Source of the DNA: Lachnospiraceae bacterium
GTDB taxonomy: Bacteria; Bacillota_A; Clostridia; Lachnospirales; Lachnospiraceae
Length of the DNA stretch: 48,558 nt
Assembly: GCA_016291475.1 (NCBI GenBank)
Contig: JAEEXJ010000009.1
Span: 1-48,558, forward strand
Direction of reading: 5' to 3'
Numbering within the stretch: position 1 is the stretch's first letter; every line of letters begins with the position of its first letter. The translations under genes were made by a program, and so were the position numbers. The notes beneath the pieces were generated by a model that saw only the letters and a list, made by a program, of their open reading frames with translations, was not told where the DNA came from and ran no database searches. Of this stretch, positions 8,936-16,652 are shown piece by piece.

Positions 8936-10828
8936 TCATGGTGTACCCGAAGGAGCGGGACTCTCATTGGATTCGGAAGAACTCAATTCTTTGATATATA
9001 CTCGTTCTCCGTCTATTTCATAATACTGATCTCTTCCGTTTTCGGTCTCATACACAGAGTATCTTTCACCGTCTACGATTACATATGCCCCATCATCGTC
9101 TGATCTAATCTCCAGTGATGTTACAGGCTCTGAGGACGTAGACGGATCCTCAGATTCTGACGGTATATAACCTTCTCCGGGATTATGACTTCCATTAGCA
9201 CCGGGCCTAGCAGAAGCTCCGGTAGGTATATAACTGCTCTCGGTATTATCCGAAGAATCCGAACTCGGACTTGTACTCTGACTGGGGGTAACATCCGATG
9301 TAGGGTGTGTGTCCGAAGTCTGGTCAGGAGTCGGTGACGGGCTCGAACTCGGCGAATTGCTGGGTGAAGTGCTCGGACTCGTTGACGGACTCGGGCTCGA
9401 TGAAGCGCTCGGGCTCGGTGAAGCGCTCGGGCTCGGTGAAGCGCTCGGGCTCGGTGAAGCGCTCGGGCTCGGCGAAGCGCTCGGGCTCGGCGAAGGAGTC
9501 GTGTCTGAACTCTGCGAAGGACCGGAAGCCGGCTGCTGAGGCGTCTGATTACCTCCCGAACTCTGTCCGCCTTGTTCAGGCTGCTGCGTTGCCAGTCTGT
9601 CCGCTTCCAACTGCTGAATTCGTTCCTCAACCAGTTTACGAGCCTCCAAAATAGCCTGTACCTGCTGCTCTTCGTTAAGAGGTATACCGTTTACATATAT
9701 AATGTTATCGTGGTTGTTATTGTTAACTGCCGTAGTGACCGGGGTCTGATCAGGCTCAGCCACAGGTTCTGGTACAGGTTCCGGTTCGGGCTCAGGCTCA
9801 GGCTCAGGCTCGGGATCCGGTATCGGACTCGGAGCCGTTGAAGGAACAGAATCGGACACTGACTCGGGTGAAGGTAACTGCTGAGCTTCAACTACCGTTA
9901 CAGGGATCTTACCTTCGCCTGCTTTGAATTCATCAATAATATCATTTGCATGTACTGTTGCCAGATTCTCCTGCTGATATGTAGCGGAATCGGAATCCAG
10001 GCTGTGATTGGTAACGTAATCCTGAGTATTTCTCTGCGCTGCTGCCTGGGCATTTTCCAGGAAGCTGTTATCAAAGGAAGCTTCCTCGGAAACAGTCTGA
10101 AGATTATCAAGAGTAGTATTTTGAGCCACCTTACCGCCTGCGGTCTTACCGGTTTCGGAAAGACTCCGTACATCCTGTGCGGTGAGAAGCGAATCTTCTG
10201 CCGTGGTAAACGAAACCCCTTCATGAACACCCATGTTAATATCGGTACAACTGACGGCCCCATTGAGATTTCTTTCAAATACGGTGACTGTGCCTTCACC
10301 TTCCGCAAATGCAATACTGGTCGTTACAGAACCATCCCAATTTTGGGTTACGGAAAACAAAGGAAGTGTTCCGTGAATAGTCGTAATGGTGTTGGGGGTT
10401 ACGATATCGAAAGATTCACCTTCAGCCAGCAACTCTTTAACTTCGGTACTGACAGAACCCGTCTCAATATAGATCATGGTATGGGTTTCATCGGGAGTAC
10501 CGGTTGCGGTGAAATTGATCCTGGTAGCAGCATCCAGATACAGGAATTTATCATCATCCACCATGATACGTGCCGAAGCATTTACTCCGGAGAAGAACGT
10601 ATCACCTGAATAAAGGGGCATATCAATTATGGCATTGATGGTTGCTCCCTCACGCAAAACAGAGCAGGGACCGTTTATCTCAATGGTCCTTGCCGTACGC
10701 TGTGTTTCGACTTTATCCTGTTTTTGATGGACTACGGCGGCGATAATGCCTACGATCACCACTGCAACTATGGCAATGACGATTGGGATGGTTTTATCAC
10801 CAAAACGCAACTTCTTAACTGATTCCAT
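8936..10828 (-). CDS. FecR-domain membrane-anchored protein with Pro/Ser-rich repeats
   Basis: 630 residues. One N-terminal membrane helix (about 13-33) anchors a FecR-like beta domain (about 45-185: LREGATINAIIDMPLYSGDTF... VTPNTITTIHGT). A linker follows with (PE)n at about 338-358, a coiled segment at 385-415 and (SPSPSA)n at about 446-500, ending in a small acidic beta region. The Pro/Ser stretches suggest an extended, surface-exposed or wall-spanning stalk. FecR domains without a sigma partner are common in surface proteins of these bacteria. RBS GAGGGGAG precedes the ATG. The five identical-length 18-base units in the repeat could change number by slippage. Ligand and role unknown. Confidence 0.82.
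   Translation of the reverse strand: MESVKKLRFGDKTIPIVIAIVAVVIVGIIAAVVHQKQDKVETQRTARTIEINGPCSVLREGATINAIIDMPLYSGDTFFSGVNASARIMVDDDKFLYLDAATRINFTATGTPDETHTMIYIETGSVSTEVKELLAEGESFDIVTPNTITTIHGTLPLFSVTQNWDGSVTTSIAFAEGEGTVTVFERNLNGAVSCTDINMGVHEGVSFTTAEDSLLTAQDVRSLSETGKTAGGKVAQNTTLDNLQTVSEEASFDNSFLENAQAAAQRNTQDYVTNHSLDSDSATYQQENLATVHANDIIDEFKAGEGKIPVTVVEAQQLPSPESVSDSVPSTAPSPIPDPEPEPEPEPEPEPVPEPVAEPDQTPVTTAVNNNNHDNIIYVNGIPLNEEQQVQAILEARKLVEERIQQLEADRLATQQPEQGGQSSGGNQTPQQPASGPSQSSDTTPSPSPSASPSPSASPSPSASPSPSASPSPSASSSPSPSTSPSTSPSNSPSSSPSPTPDQTSDTHPTSDVTPSQSTSPSSDSSDNTESSYIPTGASARPGANGSHNPGEGYIPSESEDPSTSSEPVTSLEIRSDDDGAYVIVDGERYSVYETENGRDQYYEIDGERVYIKELSSSESNESPAPSGTP
9402..9491. repeat. five 18-bp tandem repeats inside the FecR-like gene
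   Basis: Five head-to-tail units of GAAGCGCTCGGGCTCGGT (the last two end in GGC). They encode the SPSPSA hexapeptide on the minus strand. Because the unit is a multiple of three, copy-number change keeps the frame and alters stalk length. Confidence 0.9.
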
Positions 10829-10861
10829 AACAACTCCCCTCTCATAGGACCCCTTAGCTGT

Positions 10862-10908
10862 ATATTACCACATTTGACAAAAGTAAACAATTTGACAAAA
10901 GTAAACAA
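10862..10908 (-). promoter_or_regulatory. promoter of FecR-like gene with tandem 18-bp repeat
   Basis: Minus strand: -35 TTGTTT (10885-10890), 17-base spacer, -10 TAATAT (10862-10867). The spacer and -35 lie within two perfect direct copies of TTTGACAAAAGTAAACAA (plus-strand 10873-10890 and 10891-10908), followed by a partial third (TCTGACAG). The repeat is likely an operator or a recent duplication. Confidence 0.6.
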
Positions 10909-11011
10909 TCTGACAGCATGGCCCTGAGACGGTTTGATCAAAAGGTTTAATGAGCCATGCGGACAGGTTCACGGCCTGCTTACAGACTCATAGCTCTTTG
11001 CTTCACGCAAA

Positions 11012-11037
11012 AGGGACGGGGCATCAGCCCCGTCCCT
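11012..11037 (-). terminator. terminator of HU gene (copy 1)
   Basis: Perfect 11-base arms AGGGACGGGGC / GCCCCGTCCCT around ATCA, followed on the minus strand by TTTTGCGTGAAGC. Nearly the same hairpin and flank follow the second HU gene at 48322-48345. Confidence 0.85.
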
Positions 11038-11052
11038 CAGAATAATCCTAAA

Positions 11053-11337
11053 TCACTTCTTAGCGCCGTTTACAAGATCCTTAAGAGCCTTGCCTGCCTT
11101 GAACTTAGGAACGGTAGCTGCGGGAATCTTGATAGCTTCGCCGGTCTGAGGGTTCTTGCCCTTACGAGCTGCTCTCTTGGAGGTCTCGAAGGTTCCGAAG
11201 CCTACAAGCTGAACCTTACCCTTCTTCTTAAGCTCCTTGGATACGGTGCCTACGAAAGCCTTGAGTGCCTTGTCAGCATCAACCTTGGTAAGTCCTGCTT
11301 CTTTTGCAATTGCTTCAACTAATTCTGCTCTGTTCAT
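11053..11337 (-). CDS. hup: HU family DNA-binding protein (copy 1)
   Basis: 94 residues, standard HU length. It contains the signature [20 protein letters not shown] and the DNA-gripping arm up to [12 protein letters not shown]. It is a dimeric nucleoid protein that bends DNA. AGGTGAA lies just before the ATG and a good promoter lies upstream. The visible 197 bases of the second HU gene at the right edge differ at only three positions, so this is one of two close paralogues. Codon use is highly biased, as for abundant proteins. Confidence 0.97.
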   Translation of the reverse strand: MNRAELVEAIAKEAGLTKVDADKALKAFVGTVSKELKKKGKVQLVGFGTFETSKRAARKGKNPQTGEAIKIPAATVPKFKAGKALKDLVNGAKK

Positions 11338-11391
11338 TTACATTCACCTCGCATATTTTTTAGTGGTACAGGAGTTTGTTACAACACTGAT

Positions 11392-11420
11392 ATAATACCC
11401 CTAAATATTGTATATTTCAA
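11392..11420 (-). promoter_or_regulatory. promoter of HU gene copy 1
   Basis: Minus strand: TTGAAA (11415-11420), 17-base spacer, TATTAT (11392-11397). The transcript would start about 50 bases before the HU start codon. Confidence 0.7.
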
Positions 11421-11456
11421 CAGAAAATAACGAAATATCCGCAAGATGAGGATGTT

Positions 11457-12065
11457 CTACACCAAAACTATTCCGATATCCACATTTGTCAAGACCTTTA
11501 TGTACTTCTTCGCCTCTTCGGTCACAAGCCCCTGCTTGATAAAGCCTATGGATACCGTAAGGTCCGAGACCACAGCAAGGGAAGCTTCCCCCGTGTCGCC
11601 ATTCATTCCGCTGGGAATATCCACGCTGATAACAAAGGCTCCGCTCCGGTTTACGGCTTCGATTGCATCACGTGCGCATCCCCTTACTTCACCGACAAAT
11701 CCCGTACCCAGAATGCAGTCTGCGATCACGTTATATTTTGACAGATCCGTATCCTTGTCAAAAGAAAACATTGGGACGCCCAATTCCTCGGCGACACCTC
11801 TGTAATACTTTCCGTCGCTGCTTTCTTTCTCCGATACTTTGATCACATCGGATGAGATGCCGTTCTTTTTGAGGATTCCCGCCAGCGCATACCCGTCACC
11901 GCCGTTATTTCCACCGCCGACCAGGATCGCTGTTTTTCCGGACTCCCATTCTTTATAAGATTCATATACGCCCATTGCGGCGCGGTACATAAGCTCCTTA
12001 CCCGGAACCAGATGCTCTATCGTATATGCATCGCATTTCCGCATGCGCTCTACACTGATGACCAT
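11457..12065 (-). CDS. nnrE: NAD(P)H-hydrate epimerase (YjeF N-terminal domain)
   Basis: 202 residues. It carries the nucleotide-binding GGGNNGGDGYALA motif (about 50-62), a conserved Asp/Gly region (ADCILGTGFVGEV) and SVDIPSGMNGDTG. It interconverts the R and S forms of hydrated NAD(P)H, a repair step. Only the epimerase domain is present; the ADP-dependent dehydratase domain usually fused behind it is absent and must be encoded elsewhere. The ATG at 12065 shares its A with the TGA of the upstream hydrolase gene (TGATG), indicating translational coupling; an upstream start would overlap more and add non-family residues. Confidence 0.9.
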   Translation of the reverse strand: MVISVERMRKCDAYTIEHLVPGKELMYRAAMGVYESYKEWESGKTAILVGGGNNGGDGYALAGILKKNGISSDVIKVSEKESSDGKYYRGVAEELGVPMFSFDKDTDLSKYNVIADCILGTGFVGEVRGCARDAIEAVNRSGAFVISVDIPSGMNGDTGEASLAVVSDLTVSIGFIKQGLVTEEAKKYIKVLTNVDIGIVLV

Positions 12066-12619
12066 CAGATAAAATCCCACACTTTTCTAAGTGAATCTTC
12101 CAGTGTCACGATATCCTTCAGAATATCTCCCGACTCCAGCGAATGATTGCAGGCCTCATATTCCACAAGGCTTACGCCGCACCTTGCCGCCTCGGATCTG
12201 ATGGCGTTTATATCAGACCAGGGATCCGCATCACCGATGAATGCCAGAACGTTTCGGGAGTCATAAGAAAATGTCTTCTCAAGAGGCGTGTACCAGATCT
12301 GCTTTGCTTTTATACCGTTATCGGAAACATACTTTGCTGCTGCGATGGTGCCGAGACTCTTTCCCACAAACACCACATCTTCGTACTCCGAAAACTTCAC
12401 ATCGGACAGCTGAGCGGTTATCTGCTCGTAAGCAAGCTTTACCGCAAGAAGCTTCAGACTGTCATCCTTTATGATATTTTCCGGCATACCGGAAAAGAAA
12501 ACATCAAGTATCTCGTAACCTGATTCTTTTAACAGTTTAGAGGAATAGTAAAGGATCGGCTTGTCCTTGGTATAACCGATTCCGGGGATGATGACCGCAA
12601 TTTTTTTTGACTCTGACAT
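12065..12619 (-). CDS. small alpha/beta hydrolase
   Basis: 184 residues. A putative nucleophile elbow GKSLGT (about 85), acidic residue in FIGDADPW and histidine in ACNHSLE form a plausible Ser-Asp-His triad; the start (KKIAVIIPGIGYTKDKPILYY) resembles the first strand and oxyanion loop of this fold. The substrate is unknown. The ATG at 12619 (MSESKK) is preferred over one 14 codons upstream because the fold begins right after it; the RBS is weak (AAGAGAG). It is coupled to the epimerase gene and belongs to the OhrR-headed unit. Confidence 0.75.
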   Translation of the reverse strand: MSESKKIAVIIPGIGYTKDKPILYYSSKLLKESGYEILDVFFSGMPENIIKDDSLKLLAVKLAYEQITAQLSDVKFSEYEDVVFVGKSLGTIAAAKYVSDNGIKAKQIWYTPLEKTFSYDSRNVLAFIGDADPWSDINAIRSEAARCGVSLVEYEACNHSLESGDILKDIVTLEDSLRKVWDFI

Positions 12620-12638
12620 AACACACTCTCTTATCCGA

Positions 12639-12664
12639 CCTGGGTGACAATGTATTGTCACAGG
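12639..12664. repeat. short intergenic inverted repeat (GTGACA type)
   Basis: GTGACAAT and ATTGTCAC with a 2-base centre, extended by CCT/AGG outside. It lies between the membrane-protein stop and the hydrolase start. Its outer GGTGACA...TGTCAC text matches the ends of the GGGGACG elements; no T run follows, so it is more likely a processing or stability hairpin than a full stop. Confidence 0.5.
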
Positions 12665-12665
12665 A

Positions 12666-13343
12666 TCATCTTTTTCTTCTTATTATATCAGCTAATGCAA
12701 GATATCCGTAACCCACCGCGATAAGAAATATCAAAAGAAGCAAGATCCACCATGCGGTGCCCATGAAAGGAAGTTCATTTGCAAATCCGAAGGCTCCGGC
12801 CTTGCTTCCCCAGTTGAGGAAAAAATAAGGATAATTGTACCCCGACGCAAACTGCCATCCCTTTACATATCCGATCCCGGCATAGATCGCATAGAGAATG
12901 GGAGGAATGGTAACGAGAACGACATTTCTCTTTCTGATGGAATTAGCAGGTGAGATAACAAAAAAGTCCGCTACGGAAGCAACGGGTACCACAAGGTGAG
13001 TCAGAGTATTCTGCACATTCCATGCATCCGCTCCGAGAGTCGGAGCAAGCACAAGCCCGAACACAACTCCGGTAAGAGTAATGGCAACCGTTCCCACAAA
13101 CTTAACCGCATACCACGCCTTACTAACTTCACTTCCTTTTGCCAGCTTGCATAAACCTATGACACAGATTATGGCGATCGCGATATTGGACTGGATCGTA
13201 AAATACATGAACACGGTTTTTCCGCCCATGAAAGAATCCCGTCCCGCAAGATAACTCATCAGCGTTCCGAGTATTGCGGATAATGCCACGATCATCTTAA
13301 GCACATAGCTTATAAATTTTTGCAGTTTTGAAAGATTAGACAT
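12666..13343 (-). CDS. Pr6Pr-family six-helix membrane protein
   Basis: 225 residues with six hydrophobic segments. TIQSN near residue 50 and LTHLVVPVASVADF near 115 match the conserved polar residues of the Pr6Pr (FAR-17a/AIG1-like) family. No enzymatic role is established for bacterial members, though eukaryotic relatives include fatty-acid-ester hydrolases with Thr/His active sites; T and H here (T49, H116 region) fit that pattern. The gene overlaps the radical SAM gene by 8 bases, so the two are probably translated together. Confidence 0.78.
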   Translation of the reverse strand: MSNLSKLQKFISYVLKMIVALSAILGTLMSYLAGRDSFMGGKTVFMYFTIQSNIAIAIICVIGLCKLAKGSEVSKAWYAVKFVGTVAITLTGVVFGLVLAPTLGADAWNVQNTLTHLVVPVASVADFFVISPANSIRKRNVVLVTIPPILYAIYAGIGYVKGWQFASGYNYPYFFLNWGSKAGAFGFANELPFMGTAWWILLLLIFLIAVGYGYLALADIIRRKR

Positions 13344-14436
13344 TTGAGCCTCTTAATATGCTTTCTACTTGTTCTCTTTTTTCAAACAGGACACATCCGC
13401 CCTTGTGATCGTCCTTTAAAATCCCCCCCGCCGTAAGCTCATAAAAAAGTTTGGAACGCATGGCCTCTTTTAACGAAGTATCTTTTACGTTAACATCAGA
13501 GTAAGGCGAGAAAGGGCACGGCTCAGCACCGCCGTGGGAATTGATATGGAAAAATCCCCTTCCTGCCGCTATGCATCCTCCGGAACTTTTTTCATCTCCG
13601 GGAAAAGAAACAAAAACCATCTCGGGATAAACCATTCTTACTCTGCTCACTTCTCTGAGAAGTCTGTCCCGTTCCTCATCGGAAAGTGCAAGATCCGTGC
13701 TTTCGTCGGTAACGGGAACATACTCAACAAATATCACAAGCTTGCATCCTCTTTCCGAAAGGGAAGTGAGGAATGAATCCGAAGTTACTTCTGTGAGATT
13801 CTCACTCGTAACGGTAACCGATGCTCCGAATATCAGATCCCTTTCATGAAGGGCATCCATTGCCGAGATCAGCTTGTCATACACACCTTCGCCGCGCCTT
13901 GAATCCGTCTTATCCTTATCGCCTTCGATGCTTATAACGGGAACCAGATTTCTGTGCCTGTCAAAAAGGTCCATGTACTTCTCGCCGATAAATGTTCCGT
14001 TGGTAAATATCGGAAACAAAATATCCGGCTTTTCGGCGGCTTCTTTGATCACATCCCAGCGTAAAAGCGGTTCGCCGCCTGCAAGCAAAATAAAACTGAC
14101 GCCCAGATCCTGAGCCTCATCAAATATCTTCCTCCACTCCGCCGCGGACAGCTGATCCTTGGGGCCGCAGTCATTGGTTGCGCCGTTACTTCTGGAATAG
14201 CAACCTGCGCAGTGCAGGTTGCATCCTGAAGTAATACTGGAGATCAAAAAAGGAGGTATATGCTCGCCGGCTTTCTCAGCTTCCTGTCTCTTTCTCGAAG
14301 CTTTTTTGCCGGCGGATGCAAACTTAAGCATATATGCACTTTCCCTTGGATTGTGCATGGTGGCCCTGAGAGCATCGGATACGATCTTCTCAACGCCTTT
14401 GGTCATATAGCTTTGTATATCGAATGCCTGATCCAT
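13336..14436 (-). CDS. radical SAM protein with C-terminal auxiliary-cluster-like region
   Basis: 366 residues. The CxxxCxxC motif is C72-C76-C79 (GCNLHCAGCYSR), followed by the SAM-binding GGEP (LLAGGEPLL) and the barrel. The C-terminal part has scattered cysteines (GGCIAAGRGFF, GAEPCPFSPY, GGCVLF) reminiscent of a partial SPASM/twitch region. It starts a radical reaction from SAM; the substrate is unknown and no precursor peptide gene is adjacent. It lies 27 bases behind an OhrR-type regulator, so expression is probably tied to peroxide or thiol stress. RBS GGGGATG precedes the ATG. Confidence 0.88.
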   Translation of the reverse strand: MDQAFDIQSYMTKGVEKIVSDALRATMHNPRESAYMLKFASAGKKASRKRQEAEKAGEHIPPFLISSITSGCNLHCAGCYSRSNGATNDCGPKDQLSAAEWRKIFDEAQDLGVSFILLAGGEPLLRWDVIKEAAEKPDILFPIFTNGTFIGEKYMDLFDRHRNLVPVISIEGDKDKTDSRRGEGVYDKLISAMDALHERDLIFGASVTVTSENLTEVTSDSFLTSLSERGCKLVIFVEYVPVTDESTDLALSDEERDRLLREVSRVRMVYPEMVFVSFPGDEKSSGGCIAAGRGFFHINSHGGAEPCPFSPYSDVNVKDTSLKEAMRSKLFYELTAGGILKDDHKGGCVLFEKREQVESILRGSNV

Positions 14437-14463
14437 ATTTCATCCCCATCGGTGACTTTACTG

Positions 14464-14892
14464 TCATCCTAAAAATTTGTACAGCAGCTTATAGAGCTGC
14501 ATTGCTTCTTTCTCGGTAAGGTTTATTCCCTCAGCCGCCAGCTTAAAGGGAATATCCTTACACTTTTTCTTGAGTTTGTTACCCTCCGGAGTAATGGCGA
14601 TGTTGGTGATCCTCTCATCTTCCCTGGAACGCTGCCTGGTAACATACCCTGCTTTCTCAAGCCTCTTTAAAAGAGGGGTGAGGGTTCCCGCATCAAGATG
14701 AAGAATCTCTCCGAGCTGTCCTACGTTAACGCTCTCCTTCTCCCACAGAACCATCAGAACGATGTACTGGGTATAAGTAAGCCCTAAAGGCTTTAAATAA
14801 GGAGTGTAGTTTCCCACGATCTTTCTGCCGCATGCATAAAGAGGAAAACATAACTGATTTTTAAGTAAGAGTTGTTCGAATTCCTGTGCCAT
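14464..14892 (-). CDS. OhrR-type MarR family redox-sensing repressor
   Basis: 142 residues with a winged helix (about 30-110: LTYTQYIVLMVLWEKESVNVGQLGEILHLD, then the DERITNIAIT wing). C15 in LCFPLYACGRKI occupies the position of the peroxide-reactive cysteine of OhrR, with a second Cys at 21. In OhrR, oxidation of that cysteine releases the operator. Its promoter spacer contains a perfect 18-base palindrome, so autorepression is likely. The usual partner, an Ohr peroxidase gene, is absent; the downstream genes are a radical SAM protein and a Pr6Pr protein. RBS AGGTGG. Confidence 0.9.
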   Translation of the reverse strand: MAQEFEQLLLKNQLCFPLYACGRKIVGNYTPYLKPLGLTYTQYIVLMVLWEKESVNVGQLGEILHLDAGTLTPLLKRLEKAGYVTRQRSREDERITNIAITPEGNKLKKKCKDIPFKLAAEGINLTEKEAMQLYKLLYKFLG

Positions 14893-14923
14893 ATATCCAC
14901 CTCATAAAAATATCTTTTGCCAT

Positions 14924-14952
14924 ATTATATTGTGCACAATATATTCTGTCAA
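14924..14952 (-). promoter_or_regulatory. OhrR-gene promoter with embedded operator palindrome
   Basis: Minus strand: consensus TTGACA (14947-14952), 17-base spacer, TATAAT (14924-14929). The perfect palindrome TATATTGTGCACAATATA (14926-14943) covers the spacer and half of the -10. It resembles the ATTGTATACAAT core of Bacillus OhrR sites. A bound repressor would block polymerase. Confidence 0.88.
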
Positions 14953-14957
14953 GAAAA

Positions 14958-15019
14958 AAGACAGTGGGGACACTTCACTTTGTCACCCGGTGACAAAAAT
15001 AAAGCGTTCCCACTGTCTT
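14958..15019. repeat. imperfect GGGGACG-family inverted repeat / terminator
   Basis: AAGACAGTGGG and CCCACTGTCTT form the base; GACACTTCACTTTGTCA and TGACAAAAATAAAGCGTT pair imperfectly above it around CCCGG. It lies 5 bases after the stop of the first MutS-like gene and before the OhrR promoter region, so it may terminate the MutS-like operon. Confidence 0.7.
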
Positions 15020-15023
15020 ATTC

Positions 15024-16652
15024 TTATGCTGAATGATCGCCGACAATTTCTTCGTACAGATCAAGTCCGAATGAAGTAAGTTCGGGCTCGTGTCGTATCA
15101 TTCGGAAAGTCCTTGTGCCGTCATCCAAACGTTCGGCAGTCAAAAATTCGATGGCGATATCTTCGTTTTCTTTACTCTCTTCGTAGATCCGTCTTGCAAA
15201 AGAAAGAAGGTGCGTAACCGTCAGGACCCTTACTCCCGCTTCACTCAGTGCCTTTATGATGTCGTATGCGATCACGGAGCCTTCCTTTTCCGTGGTTGTA
15301 GCAAAGGATTCGTTAAGAAGGATCAGAGAATCATCCCCTATCTCATCAACGATCTTACTCATACGTCCAAGCTCTTCATCCAGTCTTCCGCTGTTCATCT
15401 CGGAATCTTCTCTTCTGGTGAAATGAACGAATATCTTGGGAAACAGTCCGCTCGAAAAGGCTCTTGCCGTGACGGGAAGACCGCATTGAAGCATAACCTG
15501 TGCGATACCGATACTTCTTAAGAATGTAGACTTCCCACCCTGATTTGCCCCCGTTACGATAAGAAGATCTTTTTTCTCAAATGAACAGGTATTTCCGACT
15601 ATCCGAGTCTGGATTCCCATACCCATAACGCATTCTTTTAACTCTTCGAATTCAAGATCATTCCTGTCACATACCGTAGGGTAGCACCATTCAAGTTCAA
15701 ATCTCTCAAGCTGGCGGACCAGTTGAACCGAAGCCAGATAAAATCCCATCTGGTATTTGAGCCTGTCGAAAAATGTGCTGAACTCTTCCATGAACCCCTT
15801 CAGTTCATCCGCAAGATAACTCACCACCGTAACTTCCAAAATCTTCGTCTGTTCAGCTACGCGAATATCATTTACCGCTGAAAATGAATCCGGAGTCCTT
15901 GCTTCAACAATATCCTTAAACAGCGCTATGGTACTTCCGGGTTTATAATACTTGGATTTTTCCGAAGAAATCTCTTCCAGTTTCATAGAGGAAAATTTTA
16001 AACCGTCCTCAAGACCGCACTCCAATACGATCCTGGGTTTAGTTACTGTCTTGCGTTCCTCTTCACCATCCGAGACAGACTCTGTATAAAAAGCAATATC
16101 TTCAAGTACGCTTTTAACGTACTGCTCGCGGTCTTCAGAATACTTCTCGAGAAATTCTTTTTTCAGGGTTATAAATCCTTTGGCTTTAAGATCGTCTGCC
16201 TCTGTCAGAAGCTCTTTAACTCTGGAAAGTGAGTTCATGAACAGCTCAAGCACCAGGATCTCATTTAAAAGCTTTGCTGCAGGATTACCCTGCTGGAAAG
16301 TTTCCGAAGGAACTCTTCCGAGTTCACTCCACCTTTTGAGCATATCTCTGCTCACTTCATAAAGAGAACGGGTAAGATCCTCGTGTTCCAGGCAGTCTTT
16401 GATCATTTCCTGTCTGAAGGAGATTTCTTCCCACGTATATAGCGGTGTCATCATGACGGCCTTCAATGTCTCCTGAAGGTACTGATCGGGATCGTCAGCT
16501 TTCACAAGGTGTCCGTCGCGCCCGTAGATTAGTTTCTTGGATGCTGCATCAAATATGGACCTAAGTCCAAGATCTTTAATGATACTTGGGGTATCATAAT
16601 ATTTATCACGATTATCACGCTCTACATCTTCATATAATAAACAGACTTTCAT
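15024..16652 (-). CDS. short MutS-like ATPase (second gene of pair)
   Basis: 542 residues, about two thirds of MutS. There is no N-terminal mismatch-binding domain (no Phe-x-Glu motif). A helical core/clamp region (about 60-330) is followed by the MutS ATPase: Walker A GANQGGKST (368-376), a signature-like EMNSGRLDEEL (about 418), Walker B LILLNES (N447/E448 where MutS has Asp-Glu) and TVTHLL. It may clamp DNA or nucleoprotein in an ATP-dependent way, but mismatch recognition is not supported. ATGA overlap with the upstream paralogue implies a heterodimer. No Smr nuclease domain follows, so it is not MutS2. Confidence 0.85.
   Translation of the reverse strand: MKVCLLYEDVERDNRDKYYDTPSIIKDLGLRSIFDAASKKLIYGRDGHLVKADDPDQYLQETLKAVMMTPLYTWEEISFRQEMIKDCLEHEDLTRSLYEVSRDMLKRWSELGRVPSETFQQGNPAAKLLNEILVLELFMNSLSRVKELLTEADDLKAKGFITLKKEFLEKYSEDREQYVKSVLEDIAFYTESVSDGEEERKTVTKPRIVLECGLEDGLKFSSMKLEEISSEKSKYYKPGSTIALFKDIVEARTPDSFSAVNDIRVAEQTKILEVTVVSYLADELKGFMEEFSTFFDRLKYQMGFYLASVQLVRQLERFELEWCYPTVCDRNDLEFEELKECVMGMGIQTRIVGNTCSFEKKDLLIVTGANQGGKSTFLRSIGIAQVMLQCGLPVTARAFSSGLFPKIFVHFTRREDSEMNSGRLDEELGRMSKIVDEIGDDSLILLNESFATTTEKEGSVIAYDIIKALSEAGVRVLTVTHLLSFARRIYEESKENEDIAIEFLTAERLDDGTRTFRMIRHEPELTSFGLDLYEEIVGDHSA

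Noticed and set aside
9307..9654. plus-strand frame of SGSVKR repeats
   Set aside because: Antisense reading of the 18-base SPSPSA repeats of the FecR-like gene.
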